From: Pseudothioclava sp033100795
GTDB lineage: Bacteria > Pseudomonadota > Alphaproteobacteria > Rhodobacterales > Rhodobacteraceae
DNA: 56,533 nucleotides
Direction: 5' to 3'
Assembly: GCF_033100795.1 (NCBI RefSeq)
Contig: NZ_JAWLVI010000009.1
Span: forward strand, 1-56,533
In this document: piece by piece, positions 33,500-42,054 of the stretch
Position numbering within the stretch: position 1 is the stretch's first letter
Layout: each line of letters begins with the position of its first letter
Notes under the pieces: model-generated
The model's input: only the letters and a program-made list of their open reading frames with translations
Told to the model about the DNA's origin: nothing
Database searches by the model: none
Position numbers and translations under genes: made by a program

Positions 33500-35242
33500 A
33501 TGACCGAGGATATTCGCACCAAAAAGCTGATAAACGCGCCCGAGGACATCATCTCGCAGGCAATCGAAGGGATGCTGTCCGCGCACCCAGATATGCTGAC
33601 GGTCGAGGGCGCGACGCGCCGCGCGGTAGTCGCCATGGATGGCCCGCGCGATGGCAAGGTCGGCATCGTGATCGGCGGCGGCTCGGGGCACGAGCCTGCC
33701 TTTGCGGGCTATGTCGGGCGTGGCTTGGCCGATGCGGCGGCGGTGGGGAATGTCTTTGCCTCGCCCTCGCCCGAACAGATCATGGATGCCGCGCGCGCTG
33801 CCGATGGCGGGGCGGGTGTGATGTTCCTTTACGGCAATTACACCGGCGATGTGATGAACTTCGACATGGCCGCCGAGGAATGTGAAAGCATCGGGATACC
33901 CGCGCGCTCGGTTCAGGTGACGGATGATGTGGCCTCGGCTCCGAAGGGGCGTGAGGGCGAACGGCGCGGCATTGCGGGCGATTTCTTTGTCTTCAAGATC
34001 GCCGGAGCGGCCGCCGAACAAGGCCGCGATCTGGCCGCCTGCCTTGCGGCTGCGCGGCACGCGAATGACAACTGCCGCTCGATGGGCGTCGCGCTGACCG
34101 CGTGCTCGATGCCGCAGACCGGCAAGCCGAATTTCGAGATCGGCCATGACGAGATGGAAATCGGCATGGGCGTGCATGGCGAGCCGGGGATGCGGCGCGG
34201 CAAACTGGAAACCGCCGATGCGGTCACCGATGAGCTGATGGCGACAATCCTTGCCGATATGCCGCTGGGGCAAGGCGACGAGGTGGCGGTGCTGGTCAAT
34301 GGTCTGGGCGCAACCGGTCCGCTGGAGCTGTATATCCTGCACCGCCGGGTCGCGCAGATTTTGGCCGAACGCGGTGTTTCGATCCATCACTCGTGGGTTG
34401 GTGAGTATTGCACCTCGCTGGAGATGGCGGGGGCGTCGGTGACGCTGCTCAAGCTGGACGACGATCTGAAATCGCTTCTGGATACCCCATGCCGCACACC
34501 GGCCCTGACGGTTGCGGGCGCGCTGCCCCCCAAGGGGACGCACACCCGGCGCGATCACGCAGGCGCGGCGGCTGCGGCGCAGGTTGACCGCGGCACGCTG
34601 GCGACCGACGGAGCGGTGACGCCAGAGGTCTTTCGCGCAATGATGCTGAACGTGGCCGATGCGATCCGCGCGAACCGCGACTGGCTGTCCGAACTTGATG
34701 GCGTGATCGGGGACGGCGACCACGGCATCACGATGGACATCGGCTGGAGCGCCGTGCGTCCCGCCCTAGCCGATGCACAGGACGCGACGATTTCGCAGAT
34801 GTCCGAGGGCATGGCCAAGGCGTTTCTGGACGCGGTCGGGGCATCCTCGGGGCCGCTGTATGCCTCGGCGTTCCGCAGTGCGGGGGCGGCGGTTTCGGAC
34901 CGGCTTAACCTTGATGCGGGCGCGATGGTCGCTTGGGTTGCGGGCATCTGCGAAGGCATCCTGTCGCGCGGCGGCGCGGCTCAGGGCGACAAAACCATGA
35001 TCGACGCCTGGGTGCCTGCGGTGGCTGCCGCGAAAGAGGCGCTGCAATCGGGCGGTGATCTGGCCGCCTGCCTTGACGCGGCCTGCTCCGGCGCACGCGA
35101 GGGGCGCGACTACACCGCCACCATCGAAAGCCGCCGCGGGCGTTCTGCCAAACTGGGCGCGCGCTCGGTCGGGCATGTCGATCCGGGCGCGGCCTCGGCC
35201 GTGGTTATTCTTGAGGCGATCCGGGCGTCGCTTCCGCGCTAA
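33500..35242 (+). CDS. DhaK-DhaL fusion kinase (dihydroxyacetone/ketotetrose type)
   Basis: This 580-residue ATP-dependent kinase joins both dihydroxyacetone-kinase domains in one chain. The DhaK half has IGGGSGHEPAFAGYVG near residue 53 and the covalent-substrate His in GMGVHGEPGMR near residue 220. The DhaL half has the Mg-nucleotide motif LDGVIGDGDHGIT near residue 400 and GASSGPLYASAF near residue 450. A linker (about 335-380) separates them. Fusion enzymes use ATP, not a PTS partner. The substrate may be dihydroxyacetone, erythrulose or a similar ketose; the adjoining isomerase favours a small sugar. The gene starts one base after the isomerase and ends 38 bases inside the convergent DMT gene. 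Confidence 0.9.
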   Translation: MTEDIRTKKLINAPEDIISQAIEGMLSAHPDMLTVEGATRRAVVAMDGPRDGKVGIVIGGGSGHEPAFAGYVGRGLADAAAVGNVFASPSPEQIMDAARAADGGAGVMFLYGNYTGDVMNFDMAAEECESIGIPARSVQVTDDVASAPKGREGERRGIAGDFFVFKIAGAAAEQGRDLAACLAAARHANDNCRSMGVALTACSMPQTGKPNFEIGHDEMEIGMGVHGEPGMRRGKLETADAVTDELMATILADMPLGQGDEVAVLVNGLGATGPLELYILHRRVAQILAERGVSIHHSWVGEYCTSLEMAGASVTLLKLDDDLKSLLDTPCRTPALTVAGALPPKGTHTRRDHAGAAAAAQVDRGTLATDGAVTPEVFRAMMLNVADAIRANRDWLSELDGVIGDGDHGITMDIGWSAVRPALADAQDATISQMSEGMAKAFLDAVGASSGPLYASAFRSAGAAVSDRLNLDAGAMVAWVAGICEGILSRGGAAQGDKTMIDAWVPAVAAAKEALQSGGDLAACLDAACSGAREGRDYTATIESRRGRSAKLGARSVGHVDPGAASAVVILEAIRASLPR

Positions 35243-36143
35243 GTCTGGCTTCCTCGGCGCGGCGTTTGCCGATCTGGTGTTCGCGCCAGAGGGTAAACCC
35301 GCCCGAGGTCATAATGATGATCGACCCCAGAATGGTGAACCCGTCCGGCACATGCCCGAAGACCGAATAGCCGAAAAAGCTGGTCCACAGGATCATCGTG
35401 TATTGCAAGGGCGCCACCACGACCGCCAGCGCGATCTCCAACGCCTTGATGACCAGAAACTCGCCCATCGCGGCAAAAGCGCCATACATCACGAACAGCG
35501 CGATATGCCCCGTCTCGATCGGCTCCCAGACGAAGGGCTGCACCAGCCCCAGAAGCGCCGCGCTGACGCCTGCGGTAAAGGCAACCGTCGCCACCGTGGT
35601 TTCCGTCCGCGCCAGATTGCGCGAAATCACCTGCCGCACCGCAAACAGAAAGGCCGAGCCCATCACCAGCAGATAGGCCGGATGGAAGGCGGCAAAGCCG
35701 GGCCGCATCACGACCAGCGTCCCCGAGAACCCCGCGACAATCGCGAACCAGCGGCGCGGCCCGATCGGCTCTTTTAGCAAAACAGCGCCAAGGATCGTCA
35801 CAAAGAACGGCGCGACAAAGGCAATCGTCGTGGCATCGGTTAGCGGAATGTAGCGTAGCGAAATCACGAAAAGCGACGCCGATACACCCGCGCACAGCCC
35901 CCGCAGGATTTGCATCTTGGGTTGGCGCGTGCGCAGCTCGGCGGTGCCGCGCAGCAACAGCCAAAGCACCACACCGCCCACAAGCCCCACCTGCCGCATC
36001 CCCGCCACCTGAAGCGGATGATAAGCCCCCGCCAAAAACTTCGCGACAGTATCGGCCCCGGCAAAAAAGAAGACCGCCGTCGCCATCAGCGCAATGCCAA
36101 GCGTATTTGACTGGCGGCGCGCTTCGGGCGGGATCGAAGGCAT
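35205..36143 (-). CDS. EamA-type drug/metabolite transporter
   Basis: This 312-residue inner-membrane protein has ten membrane segments in two EamA repeats, typical of the DMT superfamily. Characteristic pieces are ATAVFFFAGADTVAKFLAG near residue 20 and IPLTDATTIAFVAPFFVTIL near residue 100; the second repeat has GEFLVIKALEIALAVVVAPLQY near residue 235. Substrates vary (metabolite efflux, amino acids, sugars). The ATG at 36143 has an AAAGGA site. It converges on and overlaps the kinase gene, so it is not in that operon. Confidence 0.87.
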   Translation of the reverse strand: MPSIPPEARRQSNTLGIALMATAVFFFAGADTVAKFLAGAYHPLQVAGMRQVGLVGGVVLWLLLRGTAELRTRQPKMQILRGLCAGVSASLFVISLRYIPLTDATTIAFVAPFFVTILGAVLLKEPIGPRRWFAIVAGFSGTLVVMRPGFAAFHPAYLLVMGSAFLFAVRQVISRNLARTETTVATVAFTAGVSAALLGLVQPFVWEPIETGHIALFVMYGAFAAMGEFLVIKALEIALAVVVAPLQYTMILWTSFFGYSVFGHVPDGFTILGSIIIMTSGGFTLWREHQIGKRRAEEARLSAEATPGSPQE

Positions 36144-36264
36144 CAGGCGTATCCTTTGAAAAGATAGAAATATTCGGCCAGCCGGATTCGGGCCTCCCCC
36201 CCGTATCGGGCGGAATGGAGCGATGCTGCTATGCCTTGAGGCGGATGCCAAGGGTGAAATGAAT

Positions 36265-36275
36265 TTGGTATACAA
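36265..36275. promoter_or_regulatory. GntR/UxuR-like operator half near DUF2938 gene
   Basis: TTGGTATACAA resembles the UxuR-type operator TTGGTATACCAA with one base missing. It lies about 80 bases before the 36357 gene and near a GntR regulator of hexuronate genes. Binding is not shown. Confidence 0.4.
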
Positions 36276-36356
36276 TTTTTTGCGGATCGGCGTTTTCGCC
36301 CGAGACAGCCCCGCGAAAAGCCTTTACCAAAGGGGCAATCTTCAAGGGAGAGGAAG

Positions 36357-36830
36357 ATGTCACTGATCTGGGTCGGCCTTGTGATGGGGCTTGGCGGGAC
36401 GATTGCAATGGACCTTTGGGCGCTGGCGCTGAACCGCGCGGCGAGGGTGCCGCTGGCGAATTGGGGCAATGTCGGACGGTGGGTCGTGCATCTGTTCAAC
36501 GGCAAGGTGTTTCACGACGACATCTCGGCGGCCTCGGCCATCCCGAACGAAACCGCCATCGGCTGGGTGTTTCACTATGTCGTCGGTGTGATCTACGGCA
36601 TCGCCTTCGCCATCGGCGCGGGGGCCGCGTGGTTTGCCGCGCCCGCCTTTGTGCCGATCTGGATTTTCGCGCTGGTCACAATCGCGGCGGGCTGGTTTTT
36701 CCTGCACCCCGGTCTTGGGCTTGGCGTGGCGCTGTCGCGCACGGCAACCCCGTGGAAAGGCCGCATCATGGGCCTGATCGCGCATACATGGTTCGGGCTT
36801 GGAATGTGGCTTGGCGCGCTGGTCGCCTAG
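36357..36830 (+). CDS. DUF2938 family membrane protein
   Basis: This 157-residue protein has four membrane segments and the DUF2938 layout: GLGGTIAMDLWALALNRA near residue 11, FHYVVGVIYGIAFAIGA near residue 73, and GWFFLHPGLGLGVALSRTATP near residue 106. The function is unknown. A GGGAGAGGAAG ribosome site is clear. Its 3' end overlaps the convergent GntR gene by four bases. A GntR-like site lies upstream, so it may be controlled with the hexuronate genes. Confidence 0.8.
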   Translation: MSLIWVGLVMGLGGTIAMDLWALALNRAARVPLANWGNVGRWVVHLFNGKVFHDDISAASAIPNETAIGWVFHYVVGVIYGIAFAIGAGAAWFAAPAFVPIWIFALVTIAAGWFFLHPGLGLGVALSRTATPWKGRIMGLIAHTWFGLGMWLGALVA

Positions 36831-37528
36831 GCGCTTTCGGCCTCGAACAGCGCCTCATTCTCGGCGCGGATGCGGCCAAGCTGATCCTTGATCCGGCCCA
36901 GATGCGCACGCATCAAGTCGCTTGCGGTATCGGGGTTGCGCGCCCGTAGCGCCGCCAGAAGCGCGACATGTTCCTCCCACGCCACGCGCGACCCGAACGA
37001 GAGCGACAGCATCCGCACCCTGTCCATATGGCCCTTGTTCTCGGCAATCATATCCCAGGTGAACCCCAGCCCCGCACCAACACAAATCTGGCGGTGGAAC
37101 GCCTCGTCCAGCTTGTGAAACTCCGCCCGGTCATCGCGGTTGATCGCCGCGTCCTGCGCCTCGATGATCTGTCCAAGCGCGTCAAGATCGGCCTCCGTCA
37201 GAACGGTTGCGGCCACGCGCACCGTTTCGACCTCAAGCGCGGCGCGGATAAACCGCGCGCGCATCACGGCCTTGGGTGAAATCAGCGTGACTGTCGTCGC
37301 CCGCTGAGGCCGGATCAGCAAGAACCCCATCTTGGAAAGCCGGTAGAACGCGTCGCGCACGGGCTGGCGCGAGACACCCATCTGCCGCGCGACCTCCACC
37401 TCGGACATCTTCGCCCCCGGCTTCAGCTCAAGCGTCAACACCTGCCGGTGCAGCTCGTTAAACACAAGGTCAGCCACCGAGGGGCGCGCGGCAATATCCA
37501 GTTGCGGCAAGTGGACAGGATCAGTCAT
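36827..37528 (-). CDS. GntR/FadR-type regulator of hexuronate genes
   Basis: This 233-residue regulator has an N-terminal winged helix (VADLVFNELHRQVL, then SEVEVARQMGVSRQPVRDAFYRL near residue 43) and an all-helical FCD ligand domain (RAEFHKLDEAFHRQICVGAG near residue 140, with the metal-site His and Asp). FadR-subfamily members usually repress sugar-acid genes until an acid binds. It is divergent from uxaC with 99 bases between, so it most likely controls the uxaC-uxuA operon. The ligand is probably a hexuronate or derived acid; this is inferred from position. Confidence 0.88.
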   Translation of the reverse strand: MTDPVHLPQLDIAARPSVADLVFNELHRQVLTLELKPGAKMSEVEVARQMGVSRQPVRDAFYRLSKMGFLLIRPQRATTVTLISPKAVMRARFIRAALEVETVRVAATVLTEADLDALGQIIEAQDAAINRDDRAEFHKLDEAFHRQICVGAGLGFTWDMIAENKGHMDRVRMLSLSFGSRVAWEEHVALLAALRARNPDTASDLMRAHLGRIKDQLGRIRAENEALFEAESA

Positions 37529-37555
37529 CGGCCTCTCTCATTGACGGGCTTCGTT

Positions 37556-37577
37556 ATTCTAGAATATTAGTCTATCA
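37556..37577. promoter_or_regulatory. Operator candidate in GntR-uxaC intergenic region
   Basis: ATTCTAGAAT (37556-37565) is a perfect 10-base palindrome, followed at once by ATTAGTCTAT, forming a TAGA-N7-TCTA dyad. It is the only clear dyad in the divergent promoter region of the GntR gene and uxaC. Confidence 0.45.
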
Positions 37578-37627
37578 GCGAACCGAAAGTCCACCTGCGG
37601 AATTATCAGCCAAACGGGGCAAATGTC

Positions 37628-39034
37628 ATGGCATTGCTGGATGAAAACCGTCTTTTCCCTGTTGATCCGGGGCTGCGGGCCTTGGCGCGGGGGCTGTATG
37701 AGACGGTGCAGGCCGCGCCGATCGTCTCGCCCCACGGGCACACCGACCCGCGCTGGTTTGCGCAAAACGCGCCCTTCCCCGACCCTGCGCAGCTTTTCGT
37801 GACGCCTGACCATTACGTGTTCCGCATGCTTCATTCGCAGGGCGTTCCGCTGGACACCCTGGGGATTCCGCGCAGCGATGGCGGGTCGGTCGAAACCGAT
37901 GGCCGCACGATCTGGCAGCTCTTTGCCCAAAATTACCACCTGTTTCGCGGCACGCCCTCGCGGCTTTGGCTGGACCATTCGTTCCAAGAGGTCTTTGGCC
38001 TGACCGAGCGCCTGTCAGCCGCCACTGCCGATGCCTATTACGACCATATCGCCGACTGCCTCACCCGCCCCGAGTTCCGCCCGCGCGCCCTGTTCGACCG
38101 CTTCGGAATCGAGGTCATCGCCACGACCGAAAGCCCCCTCGACGATCTGCGCTGGCACCGGCAAATCCGCGAAAGCGGCTGGGGTGGGCGGGTCATCACC
38201 GCCTATCGCCCCGATCCTGTGGTGGACCCCGATTTTCAGGGATTTGCCGCCAATGTCGAAACCTTCTGCGCGCTTGGCGGGCAGGCGGGTACCGGCTGGA
38301 CGGCCTATCTGAACGCCCACCGCACACGGCGCGCCTGTTTCAAATCCTTCGGAGCCACCTCGACCGACCACGGCCACCCGACCGCCCGCACCGAAAACCT
38401 GCCCGCCGCCGAGGCCGAGGCGCTGTATAACAAGGTTCTGTCCGGTCGCGCCGATGCCGCCGAACGCGAGGCATTTCGCGGCCAGATGCTTACAGAAATG
38501 GCGCGGATGTCGGTGGAAGACGGGCTTGTGATGCAGCTTCACCCCGGCGCGTCGCGCAACCATTCAGATGCGGTTCTGGGCCGCTTCGGGCGCGACAAGG
38601 GCTATGACATCCCCACCCGCACCGATTACGTCACCGCGCTGCGCCCGCTGCTGGAGGCGGTGGGCGAAAGCCCCGATCTGACGCTAATCCTGTTCACGCT
38701 GGACGAAAGCACCTACGCGCGCGAGCTTGCCCCGCTGGCGGGCGTCTACCCCTGCCTGCGCCTTGGCCCCGCATGGTGGTTCCATGACAGCTATGAGGGC
38801 ATGATGCGATTTCGCCAGATGACCACCGAAACCGCAGGCTTTTACAACACCGTCGGCTTTAACGATGACACCCGCGCCTTCTGTTCGATCCCTGCGCGCC
38901 ACGATGTTGCGCGGCGTGTGGATGCGGCCTTTCTTGCCGGACTTGTCGGCACCGGACGTTTGGCCGAGGACGAAGCCTTTGATCTTATTCACGAACTTGC
39001 ACACCGGCTGGCGCGTCGCGCCTATCGGCTGTGA
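37628..39034 (+). CDS. uxaC: Glucuronate isomerase
   Basis: This 468-residue enzyme converts D-glucuronate to D-fructuronate (and D-galacturonate to D-tagaturonate), the first step of the isomerase hexuronate route. The amidohydrolase-like fold of the family shows SPHGHTDPRWFAQNAPFPDP near residue 34 with the metal-site His pair, and QLHPGASRNHSDAVLGRFG near residue 300, followed by the usual WWFHDSYEGMMRF near residue 382. The length matches the family. It heads a tight run of five catabolic genes, divergent from the GntR regulator. Confidence 0.95.
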   Translation: MALLDENRLFPVDPGLRALARGLYETVQAAPIVSPHGHTDPRWFAQNAPFPDPAQLFVTPDHYVFRMLHSQGVPLDTLGIPRSDGGSVETDGRTIWQLFAQNYHLFRGTPSRLWLDHSFQEVFGLTERLSAATADAYYDHIADCLTRPEFRPRALFDRFGIEVIATTESPLDDLRWHRQIRESGWGGRVITAYRPDPVVDPDFQGFAANVETFCALGGQAGTGWTAYLNAHRTRRACFKSFGATSTDHGHPTARTENLPAAEAEALYNKVLSGRADAAEREAFRGQMLTEMARMSVEDGLVMQLHPGASRNHSDAVLGRFGRDKGYDIPTRTDYVTALRPLLEAVGESPDLTLILFTLDESTYARELAPLAGVYPCLRLGPAWWFHDSYEGMMRFRQMTTETAGFYNTVGFNDDTRAFCSIPARHDVARRVDAAFLAGLVGTGRLAEDEAFDLIHELAHRLARRAYRL

Positions 39035-39063
39035 CCCCTATCCGCCATTTGAAAGGACCGCAC

Positions 39064-39888
39064 ATGCTCCATGTCGAAACCCGTCACGCCATCCACCAAG
39101 ATCACGCCCGCACGATGGGCACGGCGGATCTGCGCAAACATTTTCTGGGTGAAGGGCTGTTTCAGGCGGGGCAAATCCGGCTGATCTACACCCATTACGA
39201 CCGCTTTGTGATCGGGGGCGCGGTGCCTGCGGGCGCGCCCCTTACGCTGGACAAGGTCGCGGAAACCCGCACCGCAACCTTCCTTGAGCGCCGCGAGATG
39301 GGCATCGTGAATATCGGCGCGACCGGCACCGTTTCGGCGGGCGATGAAAGCTGGCAGATGGAGACGGGCGACGTCCTGTATCTGGGCATGGGCGCTGGCC
39401 CCGTGACCTTTGCTGGAGAGGGGCGGTTCTACATCACCTCGGCGCCCGCGCATCGCACCTTCCCCAACCGCCTGATCCGCATCGGCGAGTCAAACGAAAT
39501 CCGCCTTGGCGACACCGCCACCGCCAACAAGCGCGTCATCAACCAGTTTATTCACCCGCTTGTGATGGAAAGCTGCCAGCTTGTTCTGGGCTATACGACG
39601 CTTTTGGATGGCTCGGTCTGGAACACCATGCCCGCGCATGTGCATGACCGCCGGATGGAGGCCTATCTGTATTGGGGCATGGACGAGGCCGCCCGCGTTG
39701 TCCACCTGATGGGCGAACCGCAGGAAACCCGCCACCTGATCGCCGCGAATGAAGAGGCCGCGATCTCGCCGCCTTGGTCGATCCATGCGGGCGCGGGGAT
39801 CGGAGCCTACAAGTTCATCTGGGCGATGGCGGGCGATAACGTCGATTACACCGACATGGACTTTGTGCAGCCCGGAGAGATGAAATGA
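39064..39888 (+). CDS. kduI: 5-keto-4-deoxyuronate isomerase
   Basis: This 274-residue cupin isomerase interconverts 5-keto-4-deoxyuronate and 2,5-diketo-3-deoxygluconate in pectin breakdown; in E. coli it also aids hexuronate use. The cupin metal ligands are visible in NTMPAHVHDRRMEAYLYWGM near residue 192 (two His and a Glu), and the last His is in SPPWSIHAGAG near residue 240. The ATG has an AAAGGA site; an earlier start lacks one. It overlaps kduD by four bases. Confidence 0.95.
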   Translation: MLHVETRHAIHQDHARTMGTADLRKHFLGEGLFQAGQIRLIYTHYDRFVIGGAVPAGAPLTLDKVAETRTATFLERREMGIVNIGATGTVSAGDESWQMETGDVLYLGMGAGPVTFAGEGRFYITSAPAHRTFPNRLIRIGESNEIRLGDTATANKRVINQFIHPLVMESCQLVLGYTTLLDGSVWNTMPAHVHDRRMEAYLYWGMDEAARVVHLMGEPQETRHLIAANEEAAISPPWSIHAGAGIGAYKFIWAMAGDNVDYTDMDFVQPGEMK

Positions 39889-40637
39889 ACCCGTTTTCCC
39901 TTGAAGGCCGCCGCGCGTTTGTCACCGGCGCGAATACCGGCATCGGGCAGGCGATTGCCGAAGCCTTGGCCGCACAAGGCGCGCATGTGACCTGCGCGGG
40001 CCGCTCGTCCGCCGCCGAGACTGTGGCGCGCATCCACGCCGCGGGCGGCACGGCCGATGAGATCACGCTTGATCTGTCAAACCCGATGGCCGCGCGCGAT
40101 GTGTTTGCGGATCAGGGCTATTCGATCCTTATCAATAACGCGGGCATCATCCGCCGCGACGAGAGCCTCGACTTTTCCGAGGACGATTGGGATGCGGTGA
40201 TGGACCTTAACCTCAAGGCCGTGTTCTTCACGGCCCAAGCCTTTGCCCGCGCCTGTCTGGAGCAGGGCGCGGAAGCCGAGAGCCGCGGGGCGATTGTGAA
40301 TATCGCCTCGCTGCTGTCGTTTCAGGGGGGCATCCGGGTGCCCTCGTATACGGCGGCGAAACATGGGGTCGCGGGGCTGACCAAGATTTTGGCGAACGAG
40401 TGGGCCGCAAAGCGGATCAACGTCAACGCCATCGCGCCGGGCTATATCGAGACGAACAACACGACAGCGCTGCGCGGAGATCCTGTCCGCAATCAGGCGA
40501 TCCTTGAGCGCATCCCCGCAGGCCGTTGGGGTGCGCCCTCTAACATCGGCTGGACGGCGGCGTTCCTGTGTTCACCCGCCGCAACCTATATTCAGGGCGC
40601 GGTTCTGAATGTTGATGGAGGCTGGCTTGCCCGCTGA
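39885..40637 (+). CDS. kduD: 2-deoxy-D-gluconate 3-dehydrogenase
   Basis: This 250-residue SDR oxidoreductase reduces 2,5-diketo-3-deoxygluconate to 2-keto-3-deoxygluconate with NAD(P)H. The cofactor motif is VTGANTGIGQAIAEAL near residue 14, the NNAG block is INNAGIIRRDESLDF near residue 83, and the catalytic Ser-Tyr-Lys is in ASLLSFQGG, then SYTAAKHG near residue 155. It overlaps kduI by four bases (ATGA). Together the two finish the pectin-derived branch, meeting the uxuBA branch at the same product. Confidence 0.93.
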   Translation: MNPFSLEGRRAFVTGANTGIGQAIAEALAAQGAHVTCAGRSSAAETVARIHAAGGTADEITLDLSNPMAARDVFADQGYSILINNAGIIRRDESLDFSEDDWDAVMDLNLKAVFFTAQAFARACLEQGAEAESRGAIVNIASLLSFQGGIRVPSYTAAKHGVAGLTKILANEWAAKRINVNAIAPGYIETNNTTALRGDPVRNQAILERIPAGRWGAPSNIGWTAAFLCSPAATYIQGAVLNVDGGWLAR

Positions 40638-42054
40638 TCGCCTGTCCCGCACTGCGCCCGCGCCGAAGACGGGTATCGTGCATCTTGGCCTTGGCGCATT
40701 TTTCCGCGCGCACGGGGCGATTTATACCGAAGAGGCTGTGGCGCACTCGGGCGGCGATTGGGGGATCATCGGTGTCTCGCTGCAATCGCCCACGATGCAC
40801 GATGCGCTCACCCCGCAGGGCGGCACCTATACCGCACTAGAGCTTGCCCCCGAGGGAGCAAAGCCGCGCCATGTCCAGATCGTGACCGAGGTGTTGGTCG
40901 CGCAGGACAACCCTTTGGCTGTGCTAGAGAAAATGGCCGACCCCGCGATCCGCATCGTTTCGCTGACGGTGACGGAAAAGGGCTATTGCCACGCCCCCGC
41001 GACTGGCGCACTCAACCTTGCGCATCCTGATATTCAGCACGATCTGGGCAACCCCCTGCCCCGCTCGGCTCCCGGATTTCTGGTCCGCGCGCTAGAGCTG
41101 CGGCGGCAGCGCGGGCTTGCGCCGTTTACCGTCCTGTCTTGCGATAACCTGCCCGAGAACGGGCGCGTGGTGCGGGGCGTCGTGCTGGCCCTCGCGCAAC
41201 AGATCGACCCTGCGCTGGCCGACTGGATCGCGCAACAGGGCCGCTTTCCCGCAACGATGGTGGACCGCATTGTCCCCGCCACCAAGCCCGAGGATTTGGC
41301 CACCGTCGCCACCCTCACCGGCACCCACGACGCCGCGCCCGTCCTGCACGAACCCTTCCGCCAATGGGTGATCGAGGATGACTTTGTCTCGGGCGCGCGG
41401 CCCGACTGGGCCTCGGCGGGCGCGCAGATGGTGCGCGATGTCACGCCGTTCGAACATATGAAGCTGCGGATGCTGAACGGCACCCATTCGGCGCTGGCCT
41501 ATCTGGGGTATCTGGCGGGGCATGAGACGATTGCCGACACGGTGGCAGATCCGGTGTTTGCGGGCTTTGTCCGGCGGCTTTGGCAAGACGAGATCATCCC
41601 CGCCCTGACACCGCCGCCCGGGGTTTCGCTTGCCGACTATGCCACCGCGCTGTTCGGGCGCTATGCCAACCCCGCAATCCGGCACCGGACATGGCAAATC
41701 GCGATGGATGGCAGCCAAAAGCTCCCGCAGCGCATCCTTGGCACCTTGGCCGAGGCCCAAGCCACAGGCCGCGCGTGTCCGGGGCTGATGCTGGCCGTCG
41801 CCGCGTGGATGCGCTACGTCGGCGGCATCGACGAGACAGGCGCCCCGATCGACGTGCGCGACCCGCTGGCCGACCGCCTGCGCGCGCTGTCGGACGGGGC
41901 AGACACGCCCGAGGGCAAAGTGCAGGCGCTTCTGTCCGTTTCTGAAATCTTCCCGCCCGCGCTGGCCGTCCCGCTGGAAGCCCCCCTTACATCCGCCTAT
42001 CTGGCCCTTCTGGACAAGGGCGCACGGGCCGCAACCCACGAGGTCTTTGCATGA
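40627..42054 (+). CDS. uxuB: Fructuronate reductase (mannitol dehydrogenase family)
   Basis: This ~475-residue polyol-dehydrogenase-family enzyme reduces D-fructuronate to D-mannonate with NADH. The Rossmann motif is GIVHLGLGAFFRAHGAIYTEE near residue 17, the catalytic Lys lies in the KLRMLNGTHSALAYLGYLAG block near residue 279, and NLPENGRVVRGVVL near residue 178 is typical. The start is uncertain: the TTG at 40627 has a GGAGG five bases upstream inside kduD, whereas ATGs at 40609 and 40615 lack one; all overlap kduD. It is followed with a four-base overlap by uxuA. Confidence 0.92.
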   Translation: MPADRLSRTAPAPKTGIVHLGLGAFFRAHGAIYTEEAVAHSGGDWGIIGVSLQSPTMHDALTPQGGTYTALELAPEGAKPRHVQIVTEVLVAQDNPLAVLEKMADPAIRIVSLTVTEKGYCHAPATGALNLAHPDIQHDLGNPLPRSAPGFLVRALELRRQRGLAPFTVLSCDNLPENGRVVRGVVLALAQQIDPALADWIAQQGRFPATMVDRIVPATKPEDLATVATLTGTHDAAPVLHEPFRQWVIEDDFVSGARPDWASAGAQMVRDVTPFEHMKLRMLNGTHSALAYLGYLAGHETIADTVADPVFAGFVRRLWQDEIIPALTPPPGVSLADYATALFGRYANPAIRHRTWQIAMDGSQKLPQRILGTLAEAQATGRACPGLMLAVAAWMRYVGGIDETGAPIDVRDPLADRLRALSDGADTPEGKVQALLSVSEIFPPALAVPLEAPLTSAYLALLDKGARAATHEVFA

